Source: Streptomyces flaveolus (GTDB taxonomy: Bacteria; Actinomycetota; Actinomycetes; Streptomycetales; Streptomycetaceae). Taken from it: a DNA stretch of 22,085 nucleotides. How positions within the stretch are numbered: position 1 is the first letter of the stretch; each line of letters starts with the position of its first letter. A program made the translations under genes and the position numbers. A model generated the notes under the pieces. That model was not told the DNA's origin, did not search any database, and saw nothing but the letters and a program-made list of their open reading frames with translations. Positions 15,193 to 22,085 of the stretch are shown one piece after another. The stretch is taken from assembly GCF_000716535.1 (NCBI RefSeq), contig NZ_JNWV01000071.1:1-22085 (forward strand), written 5' to 3'.

Positions 15193-16218
15193 TCAGAAGC
15201 CGGTGAGGGTGATCTTGCCGATGGCGGTGCCGGACTCCAGGATCCGGTGCGCCTCGCGGAGGTTGGCCGCGTTGATCCTGCCGAGGTCCTTCACGGCGGT
15301 GGTGGTGATGATGCCCGCGTCCACCAGACGGGCGACCTGGGTCAGGATGTGCTGCTGCCGGTCCTGGTCGGGTGTCTGGAACATGGAGCGGGTGAACATG
15401 AACTCCCAGTGGTACGAGATGCTCTTGGCCTTCAGCACCCCGATGGGCAGGGAGTCGAAGTCGTCGATGGCGACGATCTTGCCGAAGGGCCGCAGGGTTT
15501 CGGCGTAGGCGGCGAGGTTGCCGTCGGTGTTGGTGGTGCTGAACACGTGTGTCAGGCCGTTCGGGGCCACCGCGGTGATCTGGGGGGCCAGGGGCTCGCG
15601 GTGGTCGACGATGTGCTGCACACCCATACGGCCGGCGAACTCGACGGTCTCCGGTCGGGAGGCGGTGCCGATGACGGTCAGGCTGGTCAGGGCACGGGCG
15701 AGCTGGGCCGTGATGGAACCGACGCCTCCGGCCGCGGCGGTGATCAGCAGGGCGCCGTCCTGGTTCAGCCCGCCGTTCTCCAGGCCGAGGTGTTCGAACA
15801 GCCCCTCCCAGGCGGTCAGCGAGGTCAGCGGCAGGGCCGCGGCCTCCGTGAACGACAGCGAGGCGGGCTTGAGGGCCACGATGCGCTCGTCGACCGTGTG
15901 GTACTCGGAGTTGGCGCCGGCCCGGTCCAGGGCACCGGCGTAGTACACCTCGTCGCCCGCCTTGAACCTGTCGACCTTCTCGCCGACCGCGACCACGGTG
16001 CCCGCCGCGTCCCAGCCGAGCACCTTCGCCTCGCCGCCCGGGTCGCTGTTCTGCCGGATCTTGTAGTCGACGGGGTTGACCGCCACGGCCTCGACCTTCA
16101 CCAGCAGGTCGTGCGGGCCGGGCGCCGGGACGGGCAGTTCGAGGTCGACCAGGCTCTCCGGGTCGCCGACGGGAAGGCTCTTGTGGTAGCCGACGGCCTT
16201 CATGGTGGTCGCGCTCAT
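15193..16218 (-). CDS. Zinc-independent quinone oxidoreductase-like MDR protein, full length
   Basis: The 341-aa product is a medium-chain dehydrogenase/reductase without the cysteines of structural zinc, like YogA/quinone-oxidoreductase-type proteins. An N-terminal GroES-like domain (1-120; MKAVGYHKSLPVGDPESL, VNPVDYKIRQ, GWDAAGTVVAVGE) precedes a Rossmann domain with AAGGVG (162-167) for NADPH. The C-terminus closes with ESGTAIGKITLTGF. AAGGAG lies 8 nt before ATG 16218. The closest relative in the window is the short copy at 10396-11256, and a third copy survives as a fragment at 375-448. The enzyme probably reduces quinones or alpha,beta-unsaturated carbonyls with NADPH. It ends 40 bp before the 2-hydroxyacid dehydrogenase remnant. 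It lies 80 bp after the binding-protein gene and may be cotranscribed with it. No SARP-type repeat lies before it. Confidence 0.93.
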   Translation of the reverse strand: MSATTMKAVGYHKSLPVGDPESLVDLELPVPAPGPHDLLVKVEAVAVNPVDYKIRQNSDPGGEAKVLGWDAAGTVVAVGEKVDRFKAGDEVYYAGALDRAGANSEYHTVDERIVALKPASLSFTEAAALPLTSLTAWEGLFEHLGLENGGLNQDGALLITAAAGGVGSITAQLARALTSLTVIGTASRPETVEFAGRMGVQHIVDHREPLAPQITAVAPNGLTHVFSTTNTDGNLAAYAETLRPFGKIVAIDDFDSLPIGVLKAKSISYHWEFMFTRSMFQTPDQDRQQHILTQVARLVDAGIITTTAVKDLGRINAANLREAHRILESGTAIGKITLTGF

Positions 16219-16298
16219 GGGAGGAACTCCTTTTCCGTGTGGTTGATCGAGAAGGTGGGCCGTTGTGCCCGGGGCGCCGCCGCGGCGGCGCGGGCGGG

Positions 16299-17102
16299 TC
16301 ACAGGGCCAGGCAGTGGCCGTGCTTGGCGAGGTAGCGGTCGGCGGCCCGCAACGGGGTGAGGCCGTCCACGTTGATCAGGGCGTCGATCTCCTCGACACC
16401 ATCATTGCCCAGGTCGAGGCTGTCCAGCCGGGCGACCGCGCCGGGGTGGAGACGGTCCAGCGCGTCGAGCCGGATGACCGGACTGGCATCGTCGACGGAG
16501 CCCAGCAGGCCCTTGGGCTCCTCCAGGGGACGCAGGCCGTACAGGCGATTGAGGTACTGCGGGCGCCACAGCGGGACGACGAACCACTCCCGTGCGGCGA
16601 CGCCGCGCTCCACCCGGGAGACGAAACCGGACTCGGTGCCGGGAGTGAAGGTGTAACCGGCCCGGTCCAGGCCGTACTCGTCGACCATCCGGGCGGAGAA
16701 GCGGCTGATGCCGGCGCCCGGGTTGATGCCGTCGACGGCCTTCGTCATCCGTCCGGCCACCTCCGGGCGCAGCAGGTCGGCGACCTCCCGCACCTCCTCC
16801 TCGGGCACGTAGGGCGGCACCGCCCACACGCAGTACGGCTGGTAGTGCGGCGTCAGCACCCGGACCCGGTCCCGGTAGCGGGAGAGATACGTGTCGTGGC
16901 TGGAGGGCAGCCACGCGGAGACCAGGACGTCGATGTCGCCCTCCTCCTGGAGGCGGAACAGCTGCTCGTGCTGTGCCTCCACGCTGTTCACCCGGTGCCC
17001 GTGAGCCTCCAGCACGCGACGCGTGACCGCGGCGGCGGCACGGTGGAACGACAGGGCGACGTTGCCCACGGTGATGGTCGGCTCGGACAGGGAGGGGGGC
17101 AT
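16299..17102 (-). CDS. OpuAC-family (glycine betaine/proline-type) substrate-binding protein without signal peptide
   Basis: The 267-aa product has the OpuAC substrate-binding fold: TITVGNVALSFHRAAAAVTRRVLEAHG at the start, VLVSAWLPSSHD in the middle, GINPGAGISR and then WFVVPLWRPQYLN toward the end. Aromatic ligand-box residues typical of quaternary-amine binders are present (AWLP, PLWRPQ). Such proteins normally deliver betaine, choline or proline to an ABC transporter, but this one has neither a signal peptide nor a lipobox. The start is secure (GAGGAG about 5 nt upstream of ATG 17102). No permease or ATPase gene lies nearby. It is divergent from the LysR gene at 17278 and upstream of the oxidoreductase, so a cytoplasmic sensing or binding role, perhaps with that LysR protein, is possible. 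Confidence 0.82.
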   Translation of the reverse strand: MPPSLSEPTITVGNVALSFHRAAAAVTRRVLEAHGHRVNSVEAQHEQLFRLQEEGDIDVLVSAWLPSSHDTYLSRYRDRVRVLTPHYQPYCVWAVPPYVPEEEVREVADLLRPEVAGRMTKAVDGINPGAGISRFSARMVDEYGLDRAGYTFTPGTESGFVSRVERGVAAREWFVVPLWRPQYLNRLYGLRPLEEPKGLLGSVDDASPVIRLDALDRLHPGAVARLDSLDLGNDGVEEIDALINVDGLTPLRAADRYLAKHGHCLAL

Positions 17103-17238
17103 GATGACTCCTCGGACATACAGGCCTGGGCTGCGCGAAGACCGTCACGTGCGACGGGGTGCGCGTCCGGGGTTTCCGGCCCCTTCGGACCGCCGCTCCC
17201 CGGCACGTGTTCATCGTGCTCCCGCATCGATCCATAAG

Positions 17239-17254
17239 TCCAAGAACTCTTTGA
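17239..17254. promoter_or_regulatory. Candidate LysR operator in the divergent intergenic region
   Basis: TCCAAGA, then AC, then TCTTTGA forms a dyad with 6 of 7 positions matching. It lies in the AT-rich 175-bp gap between the binding-protein gene and the LysR gene. LysR regulators typically bind imperfect dyads in such divergent promoters. A TTGACA (17251) and TATATG (17264) are present but are too close to each other to be one promoter. Confidence 0.4.
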
Positions 17255-17277
17255 CATCCTTTCTATATGCTGAGCGC

Positions 17278-18231
17278 ATGGCAACTCTGCGGCAGCTCGA
17301 ATACCTGGTGGCCATCGTGGACGAGGGGTCGTTCACCCGGGCCGCCGAAAGCCTCAACGTCACCCAGCCCGGCCTCTCCCACCAGTTCCAGGCGCTGGAG
17401 CGGGAGGTCGGCGGACCGCTGCTGGAGCGGCTGCCGCGCGGCGTGCGGCTCACCCCGGCCGGCCGGTCGATGCTGCCCCACGCCCGGGCCGCGCTGGCCG
17501 AGGCCGGCCGGGCCACCGTCTCCGCCCGCCGCGCCGCGGGCGTCTCCACCGGTGAGCTGCACCTGGCCACGCTCTACTCGGTCAGCTCGGGCGTGCTGCC
17601 CACGGTGCTGGGGCTGTGGCGCCGCAAGCACCCGGGTGTGCGCATCCGGTTGTTCGAACACCGCCGCAGCGACGAGATGGCCCAGGCCATGGCCGCGGGA
17701 CAGGCCGACGTCGCCGTGGGACCGCTGCCGGAGGACTGGGAAGGCACCGCCCGGCACATCGGCACCGAGGAGTTCCTGGTCGTCACCCGGTCCGACGACC
17801 CCGTGGCCCTCTCCGACCGCGCACCGGACGTCCGGCTGGCCGACCTCGCCGAGCGGGAGTGGGTGCACTTCACCCCCGACAGCGGCCTGTCCGACATCCT
17901 CGAACGGGCCTGCACCGCCGCCGGCTTCCGGCCCCGCATCGCGGTGCGCACCGAACAGGCCCCGTCGGCCATCGGGTACGCGGCGGCCGGGCTCGGGCCC
18001 ACACTCGTGCCCGCCAACACCATCCCACCGCATTTCGCCGGCGCGTTCCTGCGTCCCGACCCGCCCCTGCGCCGGCAACTGACCGGATACACCCGCACCA
18101 GCCCCGATCCGGTCACCTCGTCCTTCCTGGAGACCCTCGGCGAGCACGCCCCGCTGATGCCCGCGCATGTCGCCAGACGCCTGCGCGCCACCGACCGCGC
18201 CGCCCGCCGCCCGTCACCGGAACGGGAATGA
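17278..18231 (+). CDS. LysR-family transcriptional regulator, divergent from the binding-protein gene
   Basis: The 317-aa product is a complete LysR-type regulator. The winged helix-turn-helix spans residues 1-62 (MATLRQLEYLVAIVDEGSF, TRAAESLNVTQPGLSHQFQALE). A PBP2-like effector domain runs from about 90 to 290 (GELHLATLYSVSSG, QADVAVGPLP, SAIGYAAAGLGPTLVP). It differs clearly from the LysR protein at 4063-5037, so they are not recent duplicates. The ATG at 17278 has only a weak GAG upstream, and an AT-rich patch ends 8 bp before it, so the message may be nearly leaderless. By position it most likely regulates the binding-protein/oxidoreductase pair and itself. A short hairpin follows the stop. 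Confidence 0.94.
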   Translation: MATLRQLEYLVAIVDEGSFTRAAESLNVTQPGLSHQFQALEREVGGPLLERLPRGVRLTPAGRSMLPHARAALAEAGRATVSARRAAGVSTGELHLATLYSVSSGVLPTVLGLWRRKHPGVRIRLFEHRRSDEMAQAMAAGQADVAVGPLPEDWEGTARHIGTEEFLVVTRSDDPVALSDRAPDVRLADLAEREWVHFTPDSGLSDILERACTAAGFRPRIAVRTEQAPSAIGYAAAGLGPTLVPANTIPPHFAGAFLRPDPPLRRQLTGYTRTSPDPVTSSFLETLGEHAPLMPAHVARRLRATDRAARRPSPERE

Positions 18232-18246
18232 ACCGCCCTGGGCGGT
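18232..18246 (+). terminator. Short hairpin directly after the LysR stop
   Basis: ACCGCC and GGCGGT pair around a CTG loop immediately after the TGA. With only 6 bp it is a weak terminator candidate. Confidence 0.35.
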
Positions 18247-18334
18247 AGGAGCGGCGACCCGTGCATCGCGCCCCGCGGTGGAGCAGGCGCCGGACCACGC
18301 CCCGCCCCGCGGGTCCACGGTGTCAGGCACCTTC

Positions 18335-18650
18335 CAGCCGGGGAGCGCGTCGCGGAGTTGGGCGCGACTGGTGACGCCGAGTATCGGGAACGCCTGGTAG
18401 GGGTGGAAGCCGATCGTGCGGTCCGACAGCAGCAGCCGCTCGGCGATCTGCCGGTTGGTCAGGTCCTTCGCCGCCAGGGGCACGGTCTGAGTTGCTGGGT
18501 GGTCAGTTCGCGAGACCGCCGCAGGGCCCGGCCCACCGGGCAGCACGAGGCCGCAGGCGCGCGGCTCGGCCCTTGGTACGGATCGCCATGGGGAGCGCGT
18601 CCGGTTGCTCGAAGACCGTCAGGGCCCGGGACAGCGGGATACGCGCGTCC
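18335..18650 (-). pseudogene. Frameshifted remnant of a LuxR-family regulator
   Basis: Pieces of one LuxR C-terminus appear in three successive minus-strand frames. The first is IPLSRALTVFEQ (near 18650-18610). The second is SRELTTQQLR (near 18515-18490). The third is the HTH proper, LAAKDLTNRQIAERLLLSDRTIGF, followed by QAFPILGVTSRAQLRDAL (about 18480-18340). In an intact protein these would be continuous: a helical end of the ATPase/TPR part, then the LTxxQxxIAxLAA helix-turn-helix. At least two frameshifts are needed. Convergence with the LysR gene suggests it is simply decaying. Confidence 0.65.
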
Positions 18651-19442
18651 TGAGCCCGCCGAGCCGTCGGTGCGAGCTGCGCCCGGCCCGTACGGGAACA
18701 CGGGCCGCGGCTCGCCACCGTCCGTCGGTTCTCGTCCGGCAGCGCGGCCTGCCGCATCCGTAAGTCATGTGACAGATTGCGGGCGCGCCCGCGGCAGCAC
18801 CGGGTGCGGCCGGCGCACGGCCGCGCGATGCCGGACACTGCTCACCCTCCCCGCGTCCGTGGGAAAACGGACGGTAGCCAGGGCAGGAGGGGCCGGAAAC
18901 AGAAGCACGCGCGGCCCCCTCCGGGCCCGGTGCTCCGCCGGACGGCACAGCGGGGCGGACGGCGCCCCGGGGCAGGCAGTCGGGCGACGGGGCGTGCCGG
19001 CGCCTCCGCTCACGCGGATGAGTCGCACGCCTCCGGCGCCGCCCGCGCCACTGCCGGCCGACACCGGGACAGCCCGGTCCCTCGCCCGGGTCCGGCCCAC
19101 GCCTGGCACGACGGCGCGCCATCGACGACACGAGCGAGACAACGCCGGGTCGCTCCAGCGGGCTTGGTGCCCTGGCCCAGGTTCGTCGGCAGTCGGCGGG
19201 GTGAGTGTCTTCCGGGTTCCCGGCGGGACCGCCACACGCGTCCACGTGTCGGACACGGACGTGAGTGCCCGGCCGCGCCACCTCCGTCAGTCCACTGAGC
19301 GCATGAGTCATTCGACAGAAGCACCGATGTGGCCGGACGGCTCTACTGATGGCCGGGTCGGAACCGCGTGGTGCCCTGACAGGCGGACGAGCCGCACCGC
19401 GCGAGCCGGCACATGACTCAGAACAGACGGGAGCGACTGCTC
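18651..19442. other. Long intergenic stretch before the royal-jelly-like gene
   Basis: About 790 bp with no recognisable gene on either strand. The many GC-rich open frames have no family motif and no ribosome site. It probably holds the promoter of the plus-strand gene at 19443, but no clear -35/-10 pair could be picked. Confidence 0.4.
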
Positions 19443-20630
19443 ATGCGTACCCCTGACTCCACGACAGCCACCGGAGGCCCGGACCGGCGTACGGTCCTCG
19501 TCCTGCCGCTCGCCGTGGGCGCGGCCCTCGCGGTGGGTTCCGCCGCGCCGGCCCAGGCCCTGACGAGGCCGGGCGCCGACGAACCCGCGCCGCGGCTGGA
19601 GACCGTCGCCACCTTCGACGGCGCGATGCCGACGGGCGTGACGGTGTCGCGCTCGGGCCGAATTTTCGTCAACTTCCCCCGCTGGGGCGACGACGTGCCC
19701 TTCACCGTGGCCGAGATCCGGGACGGCGAGGCCGTCGCCTACCCGGACCGCGAGACCAACGAACCCGACACCACCGAACCGGGCCGTCACTTTCTCGGTG
19801 TGCAGAGCGTCGTCATCGACGCCGCCGAGCGCCTGTGGGTCGTCGACACCGGGCGCGTCGAGTGGGCGGACGCCCCGCACGGCGGCCCGAAGCTGGTCGC
19901 CATCGACCTGACCACGGACAAGGTGGTGCGCACCATCGTGCTGCCCCCCTCCGTGGCCGGTCCGCGCAGCTTCATCAACGACGTGCGCTTCGACCTCGTG
20001 CGCGGCTACGCCTACCTCACCGACGCCACCCCCGACGGTCCCAACGGCCTGATCGTCGTGCACCTGGCCAGCGGCGAGTCGTGGCGGCGCCTGAACGACC
20101 ACCCCTCCACCCGGCCCGTTCCCGGCTTCGTGCCCACCGTCGAGGGCCGGCCCATGCTGAACCGGCCGGACGCCGCTTCTTCCGATACGCCCATCAACAT
20201 AGGCTCCGACGGCATCGCCCTGAGCCCCGACGGTGAGTGGCTCTACTACTGCCCGCTCTCCAGCCGCAACCTGTACGCGGTGCGCACCAGGGACCTCACC
20301 CGCTCGCACGAGGGGCAGGTCCGGGTGCGCGACCTGGGCGTCAAGGGCATGTCGGACGGCCTGGAGACCGACCGTGCCGGCCGCCTCTACGCGGGCGACA
20401 TCGAACGCAACGCCATCGTGCGCCGCGACACCGACGGCACCTACCGCACGCTGGTGCGCGACGACCGGCTGGTCTGGCCCGACACCTTCTCCATCGGCTA
20501 CGACCGCAACCTGTACGTCGTCGCCAACCAGCTCAACCGGCAGGCCGCCTACAACGGCGGCACGGACCTCAGGCGCAAGCCCTACGTCCTGTACCGCCTG
20601 CCGATCGGCAGCGAACCGGCGCGCCGCTGA
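19443..20630 (+). CDS. Secreted major-royal-jelly/SMP-30-like beta-propeller protein
   Basis: The 395-aa product starts at ATG 19443 (GGGAG about 9 nt upstream); an in-frame ATG at 19413 has no ribosome site. The N-terminus carries a Tat-like signal: DRRTVLVLPLAVGAALAVG, with cleavage likely after AQA at residue 39. The mature part has major-royal-jelly/yellow-family features: a PTGVTVSRSGRIFVNFPRW opening, LWVVDTG, FINDVRFD, AYLTDA, GSDGIALSPDG, MSDGLETDRAGRLYAGDIE, and VWPDTFSIGYD followed by LYVVANQLNR. These are repeated blades of a six-bladed propeller related to SMP-30 lactonases. Bacterial members are exported and their substrates are largely unknown. It is one of only two intact plus-strand genes, stands alone, and is followed by a hairpin at 20656-20675. 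Confidence 0.9.
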   Translation: MRTPDSTTATGGPDRRTVLVLPLAVGAALAVGSAAPAQALTRPGADEPAPRLETVATFDGAMPTGVTVSRSGRIFVNFPRWGDDVPFTVAEIRDGEAVAYPDRETNEPDTTEPGRHFLGVQSVVIDAAERLWVVDTGRVEWADAPHGGPKLVAIDLTTDKVVRTIVLPPSVAGPRSFINDVRFDLVRGYAYLTDATPDGPNGLIVVHLASGESWRRLNDHPSTRPVPGFVPTVEGRPMLNRPDAASSDTPINIGSDGIALSPDGEWLYYCPLSSRNLYAVRTRDLTRSHEGQVRVRDLGVKGMSDGLETDRAGRLYAGDIERNAIVRRDTDGTYRTLVRDDRLVWPDTFSIGYDRNLYVVANQLNRQAAYNGGTDLRRKPYVLYRLPIGSEPARR

Positions 20631-20655
20631 GCCGGCTCGGCTCCGGCCAGCCCGT

Positions 20656-20675
20656 CCCGGCCGGCCACGGCCGGG
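20656..20675 (+). terminator. Hairpin terminator after the royal-jelly-like gene
   Basis: CCCGGCCG and CGGCCGGG form a perfect 8-bp stem around GCCA, 25 bp after the stop codon at 20630. No T-run follows. Position and symmetry support a terminator. Confidence 0.6.
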
Positions 20676-20725
20676 GCCACCCGGACCCCTCCCGGCCCGG
20701 GCACCCACGGATCTCCCGAAAGGCA

Positions 20726-20917
20726 GTCGCCTCCACGCCCCGCAAGCTCACCCGTGCCTTCGTCGCGGCCGCCGTGGCCGCCTGCGCCGCCGCCGGCACC
20801 GTGGTGGTCGCGCAGCCGTCCGCCGCGGTCCCCGGCCGCGCCGCCAACGGGACGGCTCACGCGTCGGGGTGCGCCGTGGCGGCGGACCTTCGGCGTACGG
20901 GGGAACGCCGCGCGTGA
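20726..20917 (+). pseudogene. N-terminal remnant of a secreted protein, start codon missing
   Basis: Just after a ribosome-site-like GAAAGG (20718-20723) the plus strand encodes STPRKLTRAFVAAAVAA, then CAAAGTVVVAQPSAAVPG. This is a classic signal peptide: positive n-region, long hydrophobic core, and an A-x-A-like site. The codon expected to be ATG or GTG reads GTC, and the frame ends after 64 codons without a mature domain. It is probably the 5' end of a lost secreted enzyme; a rare start codon and a very short secreted peptide are the alternative. Confidence 0.45.
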
Positions 20918-21349
20918 GCCGTCCCAGAGCCGGCCCGCGGGGGTCGGGCCGGAGCACAGGAGCCGTCGTCGTACGAGTGCCGACAACTCCTGGTGCGGCG
21001 GACGACGGCCGGACGGGGCCAGTCCGTCCGCCGCAGCGGGGAGGTGCGTGTCATTGGAACAGACCCTCCGGCGCGCTGTCCAAGCCGCTTTCGGCATCGC
21101 GCGATGCCGGAGTGGCATGCCGGACGAGGGTTTCGCCCGGCGCCCCGGGCGGCCCGCCTACGGAGATGCCCCTGGCTTTGACGACCAGGGCACCTGTCTT
21201 TTTCGGGGCCGGCGCACGAGAACACGTGTGCCGGTATGGTGCGGGGGCCGGGCGACGGACCGTCCGCGTACGCAGACCCCGCTCCGTTCCCGGCCAGGAC
21301 CCGTGACGGTCCCCACCGGTGTACGTGCGCCACGCGCCGCAGCGTCCGG
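20918..21349. other. Intergenic stretch before the TetR gene end
   Basis: About 430 bp between the secreted-protein remnant and the TetR stop. No gene family, clear promoter or operator copy was recognised in it. Confidence 0.4.
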
Positions 21350-21919
21350 TCACGCCCGCAGCGCGTCCAGGGCGATGCCGATCTCCTCCGCCGCGGCCGC
21401 ATGGTCCCCGCGGAGCTTGGCCCGCAGGAGCGCGCCCTCCAGCACGTCGACGAGGAAGGCGGCGAGCACCGCGGCCGGACGGCGCGTCGTGATCTCACCC
21501 GCTGCCTGACCCTCTTCGATGGTCCGGCTTATCTGGTCGGCCCAGGTGCTCAGCGCGGCCTGCACGTTCCGTCGGACCTCTTCCCCCGCGATGGTGCTGT
21601 CACCGGCCAAGGTGCCGAGGAGACAGCCGAACTGCACTCCGGTCTCCCGGACGCGCTCCAGTTGCCCGGTCAGGTGTCCGCCCAGTCGTTGCAGCGCGGG
21701 TCGGTCCGTGTGCAGGGCGGAGAAGTCGGTGGCTTGTGCGTAACGGTGGACGATCTCGGCGGCGAGTTGCTGCTTGCTGTCGAAGTGGTTGTAGAAGGAG
21801 CCTTTGGGTGCCCCCGCGGCGTTCGTGATGTCCTGGACGCTCGCCGCGTGGAAGCCCTTGCGCCGGAAGATGTCCTCCGCGTGTTCCAGCAGTCTGTCCT
21901 TCACGCTCACCTGGGGCAT
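21350..21919 (-). CDS. TetR-family transcriptional regulator
   Basis: The 189-aa product is a TetR-type repressor of normal length. The N-terminal helix-turn-helix lies at residues 6-52 (VKDRLLEHAEDIFRRKGFHAASVQDITNAAGAPKGSFYNHFDSK). The all-helical ligand domain carries FGCLLGTLAGD near residue 97, a pattern of the YxaF/NemR-like branch that often senses quinones or electrophiles and regulates an adjacent reductase. AAGGAG lies 6-7 nt before ATG 21919. It is 70 bp downstream of the flavodoxin-like gene on the same strand, so the two may form an operon. No copy of the shared spacer element of 176-204 and 9098-9126 lies directly before it. Its own operator may be upstream of the flavodoxin gene, outside the window. 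Confidence 0.93.
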   Translation of the reverse strand: MPQVSVKDRLLEHAEDIFRRKGFHAASVQDITNAAGAPKGSFYNHFDSKQQLAAEIVHRYAQATDFSALHTDRPALQRLGGHLTGQLERVRETGVQFGCLLGTLAGDSTIAGEEVRRNVQAALSTWADQISRTIEEGQAAGEITTRRPAAVLAAFLVDVLEGALLRAKLRGDHAAAAEEIGIALDALRA

Positions 21920-21989
21920 TTCACGCTCCTTGCATGGTTCGCGGGCTGTCGTCCCGGCGGGCTCGCGGGGTGAGCGGGAGTGTGTCGGT

Positions 21990-22085
21990 TCAGTGGGTGG
22001 TGGTGAGGGCTCGGCGGCCGGCGTGGAAGGTGGCGGCGTGGTGGGCGACGCGGGTGCCGAGGTGTTCGGCGGTGGTGATGTCGCT
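21990..22085 (-). CDS. C-terminal end of a flavodoxin/WrbA-like oxidoreductase
   Basis: The last 31 codons and TGA stop of a minus-strand gene entering from the right edge. The sequence TTAEHLGTRVAHHAATFHAGR matches the final helix of flavodoxin-like NAD(P)H oxidoreductases, in which TAExLGxRVA is the usual pattern. The short length limits certainty. It lies directly upstream of the TetR gene and would be its likely partner. It cannot be the same gene as the one at the left edge, which shows an N-terminus. Confidence 0.55.
   Translation of the reverse strand, partial: SDITTAEHLGTRVAHHAATFHAGRRALTTTH

Overview
The window looks like chromosomal DNA from a Streptomyces-like actinomycete. GC content is very high, coding frames carry G or C in almost every third position, GTG starts are common, and AGGAG-type ribosome sites precede most genes. 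The families also fit: an AfsR-type SARP regulator, SsgA-like fragments and a Tat-type signal peptide. No PKS/NRPS core, rRNA, tRNA, IS element or CRISPR array was seen. The density of small oxidoreductases, hydrolases, regulators and broken genes resembles an accessory region such as a chromosome arm, but that is inference.

Layout, left to right. The window opens inside the 5' end of a flavodoxin/WrbA-type gene (minus strand). Next is a three-gene minus-strand unit: alpha/beta hydrolase (3145-2303), uncharacterised 239-aa protein (2261-1542) and aldo/keto reductase (1429-566). Then come a LysR regulator (5037-4063), a GNAT acetyltransferase (5918-5250), the SARP regulator (8937-6757), an MBL-fold hydrolase (10174-9311), an N-terminally short quinone-oxidoreductase-like gene (11256-10396), a cysteine hydrolase (12620-11994), a chloroperoxidase-like alpha/beta hydrolase (13950-13114), a small Smr protein, a YgiN-type monooxygenase, a full-length copy of the quinone oxidoreductase (16218-15193) and a signal-less OpuAC-type binding protein (17102-16299). 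Only two intact genes are on the plus strand: a LysR gene (17278-18231) divergent from the binding protein, and a secreted major-royal-jelly/SMP-30-like protein (19443-20630). The window ends with a TetR regulator (21919-21350) and the 3' end of another flavodoxin/WrbA-like gene. Remnants of an oxidoreductase, a CNB-domain protein, SsgA-like proteins, a 2-hydroxyacid dehydrogenase, a LuxR regulator and a secreted protein lie between the intact genes.

The main finding is regulatory. Four minus-strand intergenic sites (3264-3305, 5274-5315, 10304-10345, 11564-11605) share one architecture: three heptamers at 11-bp pitch, of which the inner two begin CCAC, then exactly 7 bp, then a -10-like hexamer of the form NANNNT. 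This is the geometry of promoters activated by SARP proteins, and a SARP gene lies in the middle of the set. The sites precede the hydrolase/unknown/AKR unit, the LysR gene, the MBL hydrolase and the short oxidoreductase. A second shared element, TTGACA-17-CATATT with a conserved spacer, precedes both the SARP gene and the flavodoxin gene at the left edge. Together these suggest a small regulon: one unknown regulator controls the SARP and a quinone/flavodoxin reductase, and the SARP then switches on a dispersed set of redox and hydrolytic enzymes. The enzyme types (WrbA-like, quinone oxidoreductases, YgiN-like, AKR) fit a response to quinones or reactive carbonyls, but no substrate can be read from sequence.
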